From Euptelea pleiosperma (lineage: Eukaryota > Streptophyta > Magnoliopsida > Ranunculales > Eupteleaceae): 64,000 nucleotides of DNA. The translations under genes were made by a program, and so were the position numbers. Under the pieces are notes generated by a model. The model had not been told where the DNA came from, made no database searches, and was given only the letters and a program-made list of their open reading frames with translations. This document shows positions 47,870-58,735 of the stretch, piece after piece (within the stretch, counting starts at the first letter, position 1; each line of letters starts with the position of its first letter). The stretch is from NCBI GenBank assembly GCA_035048495.1, contig CM068540.1, positions 15,856,829 to 15,920,828 of the forward strand, in the 5' to 3' direction.

Positions 47870-49010
47870 GAGGTACACCATGGTGGGCCAAGATTTGTAC
47901 AGGAAATCAGCATCAGGCCCTCTCCTAAAATGCCTTACCCCTAGTGAATTCCAACAAGTTCTCCAAGAGATACACGCAGGAGAATGCAGAAATTATTCGG
48001 GGGCGAGGACCTTGACACATAAAGCCATCAGCTAAGGATATTTTTGGCCTTATACGCAGAAAGATGCCAAGTTGCTTGTCAAGAAATGTGAGAAATACCA
48101 GAAATATTCTCCATTGATCAAAGCCCCCGCCGAAGAATTACATCATGTATTCAGTCCTTAGTCATTTGCAAATGGGGACTGGATATAATGGGACCATTCC
48201 CGACAGCTCTAGGGAACGTCAAGTTCTTATTGGTAGCAACAGATTACTTTACCAAGTGGATTGAAGCAGTTCCATTGGTACAGGTGCAGTCTTCACATGT
48301 TAAGAGATTCTTGTGGGAAAATATAATCTGTCGATTCGGCATCCCGCATGAGATTGTCACGGATAATGGAACCCAGTTTGACTCCAATGAGATCAAAGCC
48401 CTCTGTCAGGCTTTAAATATTAATAAGCGATTATCTGCCCCGAGATACCCCCAAAGTAATGGACTTGCTGAAAAGACAAATCGAGTCATACTTGATAATT
48501 TGAAGAAAAGACTGGATCTGGCAAAGAGAAAATGGACAGAAGAGTTGCCGGGGGTATTGTGGGCCTACCGAACTACCTCGAGAAGAACTACGGGTGAATC
48601 TCCTTTTTCCCTAGCATATGAGTCAGAAGCTGTCATCCCTACAAAAGTTGGTGTCCCGACTTCTCGTACTCAGGCTGTCAATACTAGACAGAATGAGGAG
48701 ATCCTGGCTCGAGATAATGATTTACTTAAAGAACGACGAGAACAAGTGGTCATGAGACTGGCAAATTATCAACAAATGATCATATGATCACCGTGTCAGA
48801 CGCAGGACTTTCAAAATTGGAGATTTGGTATTGAGAAAGGTCTTTGATAATACCAGAGAGCCTGGAAGTGGCAAGCTGGGTGCCAATTGGGAAGGACCCT
48901 ACCTTATTGACAGAATTGGGCAGAGTGGGGCATACTACTTGAAGACACAAGATGGAGATGTATTCGAGAGACCATGGAATGCATTTAATATGCGCATTTT
49001 CTATCAATAA
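47870..49010 (+). pseudogene. Tat gypsy integrase
   Basis: The zinc-binding part (EIHAGECRN-SGARTLTHKAI then CEKYQK) is broken by stops. The core at 48,188-48,787 is long and clean: VATDYFTKWIEAVPL (Asp), HEIVTDNGTQFDSNEIKALC (Asp), APRYPQSNGLAEKTNRVILD (Glu in AEKTNR), WAYRTTSRRTTGESPFSLAY. A frame change near 48,787 leads to the C-terminal GPYLIDRIGQSGAYYLKTQD ending at a stop at 49,008-49,010. In intact elements it inserts the DNA copy. Confidence 0.9.
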
Positions 49011-49056
49011 AGACAACTCCAAATTTTTCGTGCAAGAAGCATCAACATCAACTGTG

Positions 49057-49770
49057 AAGTCCTAGCCGGGAGCCTTGAATTCTTATATATCTTGGCTTTT
49101 TGCCTTGATAAGAATTCAAGTATACAAATCGGAAGGCCGGGATGATCAAAATATTCTAAGTCATGCGACTAGAATTAAAGAGAATCCCGTCGACTCAGAA
49201 GTCCTAGTCGAGAGACTTGAATTTTTACATATCTTGGCTTTCTGCTTTGATAAGAATTCAAGTATACAAACCGGAAGGCCGAAATGATCTAAATATTTTA
49301 AGTCATGCGACTAGAATTAACGAGAATCCCGTCAACTCTATAGTCTTAGCCGGGAGCCTTGGATTCTTATACATCATGGCTTTTTGCCTTGATAAGAATT
49401 CAAGTGTACAAACCGGAAGGCTGTGATGATCTAAATATTCTAAGTCATGCGACTAGAATTAACGAGAATCTCGTCAACTCTATAGTCTTAGCCGGAAGTC
49501 TTGGATTCTTATACATCATGGCTTTTTGCCTTGATAAGAATTCAAGTATACAAACCAGAAGGCTGTGATGATCTAAATATTCTAAGTCATACGACTAGAA
49601 TTAACGAGAATCCTGTCAATATTTTAGTTATAGCTGGGAGCCTTGAATTCTTATACATCATGGCTTTTTCTATGATAAGAATTCAAGTTAACAGACCTGC
49701 AGGCTGGGATAATCTAAGTTTATTCCCGACAACCCAATAGTCTTAGCGGGACTATTGAGTTCTTTTGGTA
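49057..49770 (+). repeat. Tandem repeat array, ~142-bp unit, about five copies
   Basis: Units start with CCTAGCCGGGAGCCTTG-ATTCTTATA near 49,060, 49,202, 49,344, 49,486 and 49,628, with a partial last copy. Each contains TTTGCCTTGATAAGAATTCA, GTATACAAACCGGAAGG and AAGTCATGCGACTAGAATTA. It lies between integrase and the antisense ORF region. Small-protein frames predicted in it are repeat artefacts. Confidence 0.92.
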
Positions 49771-49899
49771 CTTGATCAGTTATTTTGTTAAAGTTCAAGT
49801 ATATAAATCAGGCAAACGGGATAAAAATCCCAGCTAAGCTATGAACTAAAGAGAGCAGACTTCGAATTCATATTAGAGAAAAAGATTTTCTATTATATC

Positions 49900-52680
49900 A
49901 AAAGCCATTAACGGATTTACCACGGTACCTTCTTCTGGATTCACCGTCTCTATCTGAGAAGGATCTGGAATGACTTCAGGAACCTGGATGGTTGGAGGAG
50001 GTTCTCAGGATATATTTTCAGGAATATTCATCCCGACAACTGGTTCGGGCAGAACCATTTCTTGAACGGGATCCTCATCTTCCTCCTCTTCCATCATAGC
50101 TTCACACCTGGCGAAGCCTTCCCGGTATCCTTTATTATAAGATTCCTGTTGAAGGTCGTTGGATGCTTGCTTGGTTTCATCCCTCTCAACAGTCATCTTC
50201 TCCAGATCCTCTTGTAGGCGGCTAGCTCTCTCCTTAAATTGAGCATATTCCGCATTGACCTTAATCAAGTCATCTTCAGCTTTCTTCTTTGAGGCAAGGG
50301 CTTCAAAGGCCAACTTTCTCTCCATCTCTGCCTTGGTCTTGGAGATTTCAGCAGATAGGTTGGCAGCTTGAACTTACTCATCGGCGAGTTTAAGTGCAGC
50401 TTCAGACTCGCTTGATTTCTCGACAAGGGCAGTGTAGTTTTGGAGGAGGTCACCGAGGTAATCCCTCAAACCTACATAAGCATGGATGCTCTGCAAAGAG
50501 AAGAGAATGTAAGATTAAGAATTATGAGTTCAACATAAGAGATATCCCGAGAATAGTTACCTCCAGAAGAGAACGGCTGAGGACTTCGCATGGCACCTTC
50601 GGGGAAGGCATGTCAATATAACGTAATCTGTCCCGTGGGAGACAGATCCGCTCGATCAAGGTTGTAGCCACCCCGGCATCAGCAATGGAGCTTTGCTCCA
50701 AGATGGGCTTCCCATCAGGCAGCCAGCCAGCGTTCATGATAAACGGCTCCTCACCATTAAACTCCCGTAAACCAAGGGGGTTATCTTGGTGCCATAATTC
50801 TTTTAGTGTAACCCATGTATCAATTAAATCAAATACTATGCCAGACGGGAATGAAGAGGAACGAATATGCTCACCAACTGAATGACTGGGCCCGGCAGCA
50901 TCTGTTGGATAGGAGGTAGATGGAGGAGTAAATGTTTGTTGAAGCACTAGAGAATGTTGGAATCCAGGAGGAGACCTTGTTATGGCGATCGAGGAAGAAG
51001 CAGTAGGCACGGCAGCTACTAAAGGAGAATCTGGGGCCTCAAAAGGTTGAGTCATTGAAGGGCCACCTGCCAGATTAGCCTTAGCAGTCACTGTCCTATC
51101 CTGAGTGAGAGATGCTTATAGCTTGGGAGCTAACCCCTTAACCAGTCTTCTCTTCTTTTTTGGTGCCAGGGTAGGGGCAGCAAAAGTGTCCTTTTTCATT
51201 TTAGCCATCCTACCCTCCATCTGCAAAGGGAATAATGGGTTAGTATATCAGAAAGAATATGAAATAAGCACCTCGGATATAACGGAAGATACCTCCGCCT
51301 CTTCCAACCGAACGAGTTCCAGGGCAAAATCATTCAGATGTTCCTGATGACCATCAAGATGTCTAAAAAATTCTGCTACGGGATAAAGAGCAGACCCGAC
51401 CTGGCTTATTGGAGGATCTACATGGACGGGAGCCCTATGAGTTTGACGAGGTCTCTTTATTAAAGGGACCTCGGGGCTGACATCTGCTTCTTCTCGAGAC
51501 GTGGCTTTCCCAGTACTGACCTCGGGAGTAGGACGTTTACGTGAGTAGTCGGGGGCAGCTACTCGTTGATCACGTGGCACAATAGGACTAGCAGCTGACG
51601 ATCTTCTGTTATTATCAATCAATCCCGCCAGGGACCATTGCTTCACGACCTTGGGGATTTTCCTCAGAATATATTTGACCCTGTCTTTTATATCTTAAGG
51701 ATATCTTTAAGGATGTCTGACGTAGTCTACAGCAGAGAGAAAGGCGACAGGTCAGTAGATTGATTAGATCAGTCTAAAGGAGATTGACAGGACACAAAGA
51801 GGAGCTTACCCTACAAGTTAAAGCTTGTACGGACTCTATGGCAGCTGGAGCTCCCCTCCGTACGTTCGTCAAATTCCCAAGATCCCATCATTAGCAGAGG
51901 ATCAGAGTGCCATCCCTTATGACTATCAGGCAGGCTCTCAACAATCTTTTGTTCCTTCTACCGAGCAGCTACGGACCAGAACAAGTCCGTATTGAAGGAG
52001 TCCGGACACCTCCTCAGGATATATAGGTAATCGATCTTGGAGAGACCGATTTGGTATTCATTTGTAGAGTTGAAATACTCTATCCTATTCATTAGACGCT
52101 AGAAATTTCTGTGCATCTGGCCGGGAGCCCGATCATAGAACCAGAGTACTTCCCTCACTAGAAGAGTCAGAGGAAGAGTTAACCCGAACTTCAATTGAAG
52201 CCGAATGATGCTGATTTCGCCAGGGTTGGTGTCTTCCCCATGACGAGAACCAAGTTTGATGAAAACAGATGAAGGAATAGCAAATTCCCTCATCAGACCT
52301 ACTATATACGGGTCATTCCCATGAGTGGGGATCCTAATGATCTCTTGAGAAACTTGTTCCTCCCTATACGCATCTATGGCCCGATCTACTGAGTCAGAGG
52401 ATACCTCAGCTTCTACAGGGGTGTTAGTCTCTATTGGTTCTCTGGGAACCATTTCCTCGGTGTCCTCAAGCACTATCCTACCCCTAGCATTGGAAGCAAG
52501 TAAGAAGGAAGAAGAAGAAAGATGGCAAGTGAAGAGAAGAATACCGTTCACAGTACAGTAACAGCAGACAGGGAGAGCAGAGATGAAAAAACACTTGGGA
52601 TTGAAGCTTGAACTGTTGCAGAGCACCGATCGAGAAGAAGAAAATGAATAAATGAGGGGGAATGGGCTTTTTATAGGTTA
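49900..52680 (-). pseudogene. Antisense ORF region of the Tat gypsy element (PF04195-like and coiled-coil pieces)
   Basis: Four antisense frames in order: 52,626-52,099, 51,646-51,248, 51,091-50,522 and 50,453-50,005. The first ends IIRLQLKFGLTLPLTLLVRE, VLWFYDRAPGQMHRNF and continues in another frame with YQIGLSKIDYLYILRRCP, the pattern of the 'putative gypsy type transposon' domain. The second is Pro/Ser-rich and basic (APDYSRKRPTPEVSTG). The third is Ser/Pro/Ala-rich linker. The last is a strong coiled coil (KAEDDLIKVNAEYAQFKERA, RLQEDLEKMTVERDETKQAS) with YNKGYREGFARCE and an acidic tail. Antisense ORFs here are known in Grande, Ogre and other Tat relatives; function is unknown. Frameshifts separate the pieces or they are exons. 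Confidence 0.75.
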
Positions 52681-52995
52681 AAAGTCTGGAATTAATGAAC
52701 TGACAATCTGGCAATATCAAACCCTTGGCGCCAAAATTCAAAAGCTATCATTTGACGGTTCGATAACCAGCTCCTTCGGGTATTGTTCCCGTCAATCATT
52801 CCATTCGATGACCGTACATTGGACAGCACACCAGTACGAACACATCCCATGGACACAGTAATGAAAAGCGCAGTATTAGATGTGATTGTCAATGATTGAA
52901 TGATTACTGGAAGATCCAACGGCCAGCAAGCTACAGTGAATAATAAACGGTTAAGATCCTTTTTAGAAGATACGAGGTTAGCTTCTCGATCTTCT

Positions 52996-53010
52996 CAAAA
53001 AGGGGGGCGA
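52996..53010 (+). other. Polypurine tract of the Tat gypsy element
   Basis: CAAAAAGGGGGGCGA directly precedes the 3' LTR start TGTGGG and would prime plus-strand synthesis. Confidence 0.9.
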
Positions 53011-54230
53011 TGTGGGTGCCATATTTTCCAACAAATAGAATAGTGACACATGTCACTTGCATGGCACATGCGAATATGGAAGGATGACACGTGGTACAAC
53101 TGGCACACGAGAGTGAGTGCACCGAGGATATCATTAGAAGTCATGAACCATCCCATCGCTGTCACACGACATCCATTAATAGGAAGTGCCACGTGTCAGA
53201 ATGGAATGATCGGAATAGAGCGTCTCGAGACAGAAAAATTGACAAAGCATATTAATGCTTCGACATATTAATCATTGAATTTCTTGATAGGATTGATATT
53301 CAACGCAACCCGACAAGGTCAAGAGTCTTATATGGTTTGGATATCGTCCTTAACAGGAGTGACTTTCAACATATTCTATTCATCCCAGCAAGGGTTGATG
53401 AGTTACTTGACGGGATCAACTTTTACCTCATATTGACAAGGTCATACGACTTACAGGATGCATACATCCCGACAAAGTCAAATGACTTGTTGGATGTACA
53501 CATCCCAATATGGTCAGCTTACTTACTTGACGGGATCGATTTTCATCTCATCCCGACAAGGTCAAATGACTAGTTGGATGCTTATATCCCGACAAGGTCA
53601 AATGACTTATTTGACGGGATCGATCATCATCTTATCCCGACAAGTATACACTTTCCTACGAACGAGGTAAGTATTCTAAACGCAGTTAGTTTCCTAACCA
53701 TTGAATGTTGGCCACATGGCAGCTAGTTGAACTATCACAGTTTCGACATTTTTTTATTCGAATATCTAACACGAAGGATGCCACCTCAATGCCACTTCAG
53801 CCATTTTAGATATAACCGAATAAAAGAAGTTGAGATCTAACAAGAAGATTCTGTTTCATAACCGAATCTTTATAGATCATAACTGATTAACGACACAACT
53901 GGACACGTGGAAGGTGATCATGCCAGTTCTGAGGGTATAAATACAGGACCCTCAGGACTGAGAAAAGGATCTTCTTGCTCTCCAGATCCAGATAGTCTAA
54001 GCTCTGAAACATTTTATTGTTTTCCTGAACCCTATTATCATTCCTAAGTTGACTTGAACGTCGGAGTATTGTCAACAGGTACAACCATATCTCATCTAGA
54101 GATCATCCTATCCTTCGCGGAGGAGAAAGCAGTTTTACCCTGAAGCACCAGAGCCGTCTGATCATCATCGAGATATGAATCGTCTGACCTCGAAGACTGT
54201 GTGGGTTAGATCAGATATTTTTCCCCTACA
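53011..54230 (+). repeat. 3' LTR of the Tat gypsy element
   Basis: TGTGGGTGCC to CCCCTACA. The TATA box is at 53,936. It differs from the 5' LTR at about 5% of positions over the ~690 bases I compared. Confidence 0.95.
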
Positions 54231-54235
54231 GTAAT

Positions 54236-55250
54236 CTTTTAATTAGGAAATATGTCGTGTTGACTACTTTCGCCCAAACCTCTCTCAACAAGCATGCATT
54301 AGACAACATGCTACGAGCTTTCTCAAGTATCGTCGTGTTCATTCTTTCTGCAACTCCATTCTACTGTGGAGTATACGTTGTACTGAAATGTTGAACAATA
54401 CCTTCATTTTTATAGTACTTCATAAATGGTTTATACATTTACTCATCACCGTTATCAGACCTCATACGCTTTATTTTCTTTCCTATTTGCCTCTCTGCCA
54501 CAACTTTCCACTATTTGAATGGTTCAAACATATCAACCTTGCACTTCAACATATAAACCCCAACCTTCTGAGAGGCCGTCTCTAAAAGAAACAAAATATC
54601 TTGATCCCTCTATTGAACTAACCTTTGCAGGACCCTACACATTCGAGTAGATGTAATCTATAGTGCCTTTTGGTGTGATGAACTATCATATTGAACTTCA
54701 CCATGCACTACTTTCCAAACGTACAACGCTCACAAGAGTCCTTCTTCATTGTATTCACACCACTAAGAAAATCTCATTTGCTCAACTTTGTCAAACCGTG
54801 CTCACTCATGCGATCTATATGCATATGTTACAATTGTGTTGAGTCTGAATCTGGATCAAATGATGTGGACAAAGTTGCTCCACCTATAACTGCATTTGCT
54901 CCTAGAGAGGATGTACAAGTTGCATCCCTTATCACCTTCCATAACAACTAGAGCACCCTTCACCACTTTCAAAATTCCACCTTCTGCTGCATGCACTCAT
55001 TAGAATCTAAAATACTCAAAAATCAAAATTTTCTTCAACTTTGGAACATGCCTTTCATTTGTCAGTGTCCTTACGATCTTATCACGCATCTTAAATCTAA
55101 TTGTCCATCTCCCAATAGTCTTGCAAGGTATGTTATTACCCATCAAGATAGTACCATTATCAATATATTTGTAGGTGGTGAATCAATCCCTATTGGGACA
55201 CGTGTGATAAGACAACCTGAATAAAAAATCTACTCATCCTGTGAACGATC
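54236..55250 (-). pseudogene. Copia B integrase core
   Basis: Next to the gypsy element the minus strand reads IVQHFSTTYTPQWNGVAERM, then ILEKARSMLSNACL and the TYFLIKR end, the conserved integrase stretch that carries the catalytic Glu (here in AERM). Further upstream, to about 55,250, decayed stretches of the zinc finger and core are suggested by frames on the minus strand but broken by stops. The frame resumes beyond the gypsy insertion at 42,546. Confidence 0.8.
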
Positions 55251-55259
55251 ATCACTTGT

Positions 55260-57330
55260 GGTCACTTAAAGAACTATTTTTGCATTGTCCAAATTTTCTT
55301 TAGCCATACTCATTGTGTTAGAGGGTTTATGCCTTTTCTAACCCTCTTCGCTTTGAGTCAAGTGCCCCTTCGTATGACAATAACAACACTCCGCTTCCTT
55401 TCTTGACTTTGACTTTGATCTAGATCTATTTTCTGAGAACCCAAACTCCTTTTGTTTGTCCTCCCTTTAGCAACCAAGCTTTTTGCCTGAGAATCGTTAT
55501 TAAGAACCTATTTCCTTAACTCGTTAGAGAGTAGGGCTATTGTAACGTCATCCAATTCAATGGAATCCTTTCCATGGAGTGATAACTCATCATTTTATAC
55601 ATTTTCTTCCTCATTTTTCTTAGAGAATTATCTCATCTTTTGTGATTAATCGCCCATTGAGGAGAATTCCATAAGCATGAGGTCATTTCAGATTAATCAT
55701 ATTTATAATGCTTATTATATTAAAATTTAATAGATTTTTATTGATTATCTTGTAATTTGTTTTGTCTCATTAGGTGATCAACTTCAAGCCTCAAGAGAGC
55801 CCATGTCCAAGAATCCAAATCCAAGCAAAAGTTGGTGGGTTAAGAGTTGGGCTAGCATGTGAGTTGGGTCAACGAAGTGATCCAAGGTGTGAGTGGGCCA
55901 AGATATGAGTAATTCGGACCTAAAAAGATTACAGACATTGGATTCACAAAAAGAAATGATCTTCATGGAATGGACATATGCAAATCTATGGAAAAAAATA
56001 ATACAAGATATTGACAATTGTTAAAAGAAATAAAATAAATATAAAAGAGGAAAGAAGATTGTTTATCAATTAAAATATTTGTATCAAAAGTGTTTGGAAA
56101 AAAAAAGATGTTTTGAATTAAAGAAAGATATCTAATAAAGGATATGGAAGGTTCTTGAGATATATTCTTTATTTAAACATGGAAAGTTGTATTTATAAAT
56201 GAGGAAGATGAATTTACACATAAAGCTAGTGCTAAACGTGGTTGACAACACAATATCTCCAACTTTGATGAACGGATAAGATTCTATTCTAATTTAGGAA
56301 GGGATACATGGATGCCCACCAGCCTATAAGAATATCACATCTTAGATGATGGGAGGTGTTCTTCTCTTGACTACTCATTGGTCGGACTTCTCTCAACTCT
56401 TGCTCTTCGGATTTGGAATCACACGACATCCCTCACTCACCTGTTATCAACTCTTTGTTCTCCAACAAATCGTGGATCTTCTTCTTTTTCCTTTTATTTT
56501 AATTTCTTTATTTTGTAATTGTGCTTTCCCACAGTAACATTTAGCGGAAAATTTTTTTATTGGACATTAGGATCTCTTATCTTTTATTCTCTTATACTTT
56601 ATTTATTTTAGCTTTTTATTCTTCTTGTATTTTTTCTTCCTTTTGTTGTAATTTCATTGCATCCATTGTAAAGTTTTTTCGGTCATTAGAGAGATTGACA
56701 AAATCTGATTTTGATCGACTAAACTTCATTATTTATAGTTGGATTATGAAGCCTATTTCTTAAATTTTTTAGAATAAATTTTGGTTGATCAAGTTATTCA
56801 CCATTCTCACATCTTTTTATGCTTCGATCTCATACTTGCGCTATACTTATATTTTATAGTTTGGTTTTTGCAGGTTTGGGTTTGATTAGACAATAAAGTA
56901 CAATGATTGATTAAAGTACTATCCATTATAGGGCAACATAGTAATAAGATGCTCATACAGCAAGGAAAGAGTTGACAATAAGATTAGGGCTTTATCTTCA
57001 TCCTCCATCTTAACTTCCGTACTCATCAATTCAGAGATAATACAATAAAAATCATTGAGATCAAAGATACTCTTACCTTCCTTCATACACAGTATATATA
57101 ATTATAGATTAAGGTAGAACCAATTCGTGAGAGATTTCATCATATACAAGCTTGCCAACTTAAATCATAACTTCACCCTTGAATTCTCATGCATGACATG
57201 ATAGAGCACTTCCTTATCGAGGCACAGTTGAATCGCACCCACAGCCTTCAAATGGTATTCCTCCCAATCGTCATCAAACACATCTATAAACTTTCTCTTC
57301 AAACCTTTTAACGCCTTGTGCAAACCCTGT
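55260..57330 (-). pseudogene. Copia B gag, split by a ~1.35-kb insertion
   Basis: The minus strand at 57,310-56,930 reads IDVFDDDWEEYHLKAVGAIQ, LCLDKEVLYHVMHE, then SLTNWFYLNL and ILLSTLSLLYEHLITMLPYN, matching the copia UBN2/gag domain with a stop or two. After the insertion at 55,576-56,921 it resumes GKDSIELDDVTIALLSNELR, and then the zinc knuckle CCYCHTKGHLTQSEE, in which the last Cys is replaced by Ser. Broken. Confidence 0.8.
55576..56921. mobile_element. ~1.35-kb insertion in copia B gag, probably a solo LTR
   Basis: TCCAT occurs at both borders (55,571-55,575 and 56,922-56,926) and removing the insert restores the gag order. The left part (TGATAACTCATCATTTTATA) and the right part (TTAAAGTACTATCCA) resemble the two ends of a class of plant gypsy LTRs. 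No coding sequence is convincing. Border assignment is uncertain by a few bases because the TG/CA ends do not sit exactly at the duplication. Confidence 0.5.
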
Positions 57331-57369
57331 TGAATCGGAATATCTCGGGCCTGGACCTATTAGAGACTT

Positions 57370-57860
57370 AATGAAGATTTACCATCTACGATGGAAAAGA
57401 CACATAAATGGAAAAACAATTACACTCAAGAAACACAAGATTTATGTAGTTCACCACTAGCAACGATGATCGAGAGCTTTTTCACTATATGCAAATTGAA
57501 AAGTTACAAAATAAGCCTAACATAATGGCTTATATATGGGACACACATGACATGTTTTATCTCACCCCTCCACAAAAACCAAACCCATTGTTTTTTAGAC
57601 AGAGAGTAAGAGAGATAAAAATGAAACCTCTCTCTTTCAACTCTATTTTTGTTTTTTAAACTTAATGAAATAGGTTAAATGACAACATTCCAAATATGTC
57701 ATCCTACCAAAAGGGCCTAATTCTTAATGAGATTAGGCTAGCCATCATGGATCTTGCCATTTCACTGTCAATTTTCTGTTGTGTCCTCTGCCATTGGTTA
57801 CCATCTACGTAACCCCCACCCCTCCCACCACTTGTCCTCTAGGGTGCTCACTAATTCACT
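57370..57860 (-). repeat. Copia B 5' LTR (upper-coordinate copy, partly recognisable)
   Basis: Matches 24,330-24,470 over CTCAAGAAACACAAGATTTA, GTTCACCACTAGC and GAGCTTTTTCACTATATGC-AATTGAAAAGTTA. The rest has diverged beyond what I can align by eye. The primer-binding site expected near 57,340-57,365 is not recognisable. Confidence 0.45.
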
Positions 57861-58735
57861 AGATTCTTATGTCTCTTGGTTTCGTAAGTACTCTATTTTT
57901 AACATAAGGATAGTGGAGTAAAAAAATGAAAGATAAAAACTGACTTTAAAGAGGCATAGGTGGAGATAGATGAACCACAACAACAAGATAAATAATGTTA
58001 GGTTTGAAAATAGAGACAAAATTCAAGGTTGTAATTCCTAAAAAATTCTATCTAGCTCTTTAGGTTGAAAGGTTTTTGTCTATTAAGAGCAAAGGGGTTT
58101 GAAATAACTTTTCATTTTTTGTCCTTAAGGCCGCTTTTGGAACTCAAGAAAAGAGCTCTAGGACTTATTTTTCCGGGGTTCTCTTTTTCATAGAAAACAA
58201 GTATTGGACACAATTTTTTGATTGTTTTGTTAACTTTAGAAAATTTTAAAAATTTCGATTGTCTTCTTTTCTGTCTCTTTTTTAAGTTTGAAATGTTTTT
58301 CAATCTAGTGTAGGATTTTGAGGTGGAATCAAACATTGGCCGCGAATCTTTGGATATCTAGCACCGGTGATCTAAATCTTGGGTCATTGCAATAACAAAT
58401 TTGTAAAGAATAATTTCATATTTTAGTTTGGCAAAGATTGTGTGACACAGAACATTCTTGTAACCGTTCCTATGAGTACTAGTGTAGCATTGAAGATATC
58501 GTGGTATGTATACTTCCCCGACTATGTGAAGACTAAAAATCAGATAGCAAGAATTAGACGGTTGACGACATGAGTCATCTGAGTAACTGCCCATTTATCC
58601 ATTAAAGATCATGTGCGCTCGCCTAGGAAGGTAAACGACTTAGTCGTAATAGAAATAGGTTTTAAATGAATAAAATTTAATGGTCAAACTTAGTCAGAGG
58701 ACAGACCTGAGTCTAGTCATGATTTTGACTATAAG
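57861..58735. other. No recognised feature
   Basis: About 870 bases of AT-rich DNA with no convincing gene or repeat end. Confidence 0.4.

Larger units (their letters stand above)
42547..54230 (+). mobile_element. Tat-lineage Ty3/gypsy retrotransposon, full-length with both LTRs
   Basis: LTRs are 42,547-43,765 and 53,011-54,230, differing at about 5% of positions by eye. Target duplication GTAAT is perfect (42,542-42,546 and 54,231-54,235). Order: LTR, primer site, gag, protease, RT, RNase H, second archaeal-type RNase H, integrase, 142-bp tandem repeats, antisense ORF region, polypurine tract, LTR. The tandem RNase H domains, the Asp-Pro-Gly protease motif, the CAFHQETGHITDKC zinc knuckle and an antisense ORF between pol and the 3' LTR all point to the Tat lineage (Retand/Grande/Ogre relatives). 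Coding frames have stops and frameshifts, so it cannot act on its own. Confidence 0.95.
24300..57860 (-). mobile_element. Copia B: old, fragmented Ty1/copia element hosting the insertion nest
   Basis: Minus-strand pieces occur in the correct copia order from high to low coordinates: gag (57,330-56,922, then 55,575-55,260), integrase (to 54,231), the rest of integrase/RT (42,546-41,114) and RNase H (25,377-24,690). They are separated by three insertions: 55,576-56,921, the gypsy element at 42,547-54,230, and copia A at 25,383-41,110. Across the last two gaps the host coding frame resumes at the adjacent codon. LTR-like blocks sharing CAAGAAACACAAGATTT, GTTCACCA and GAGCTTTTTCACT sit at about 24,330-24,470 and 57,390-57,520. 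Exact outer ends and target duplication were not resolved. All genes are broken. Confidence 0.75.

Noticed and set aside
49075..49740. Series of ~70-residue similar proteins (SWLFALIRIQVYKPEG)
   Set aside because: They are frames across a 142-bp tandem repeat; 142 is not a multiple of three, so the frame is not kept across units.
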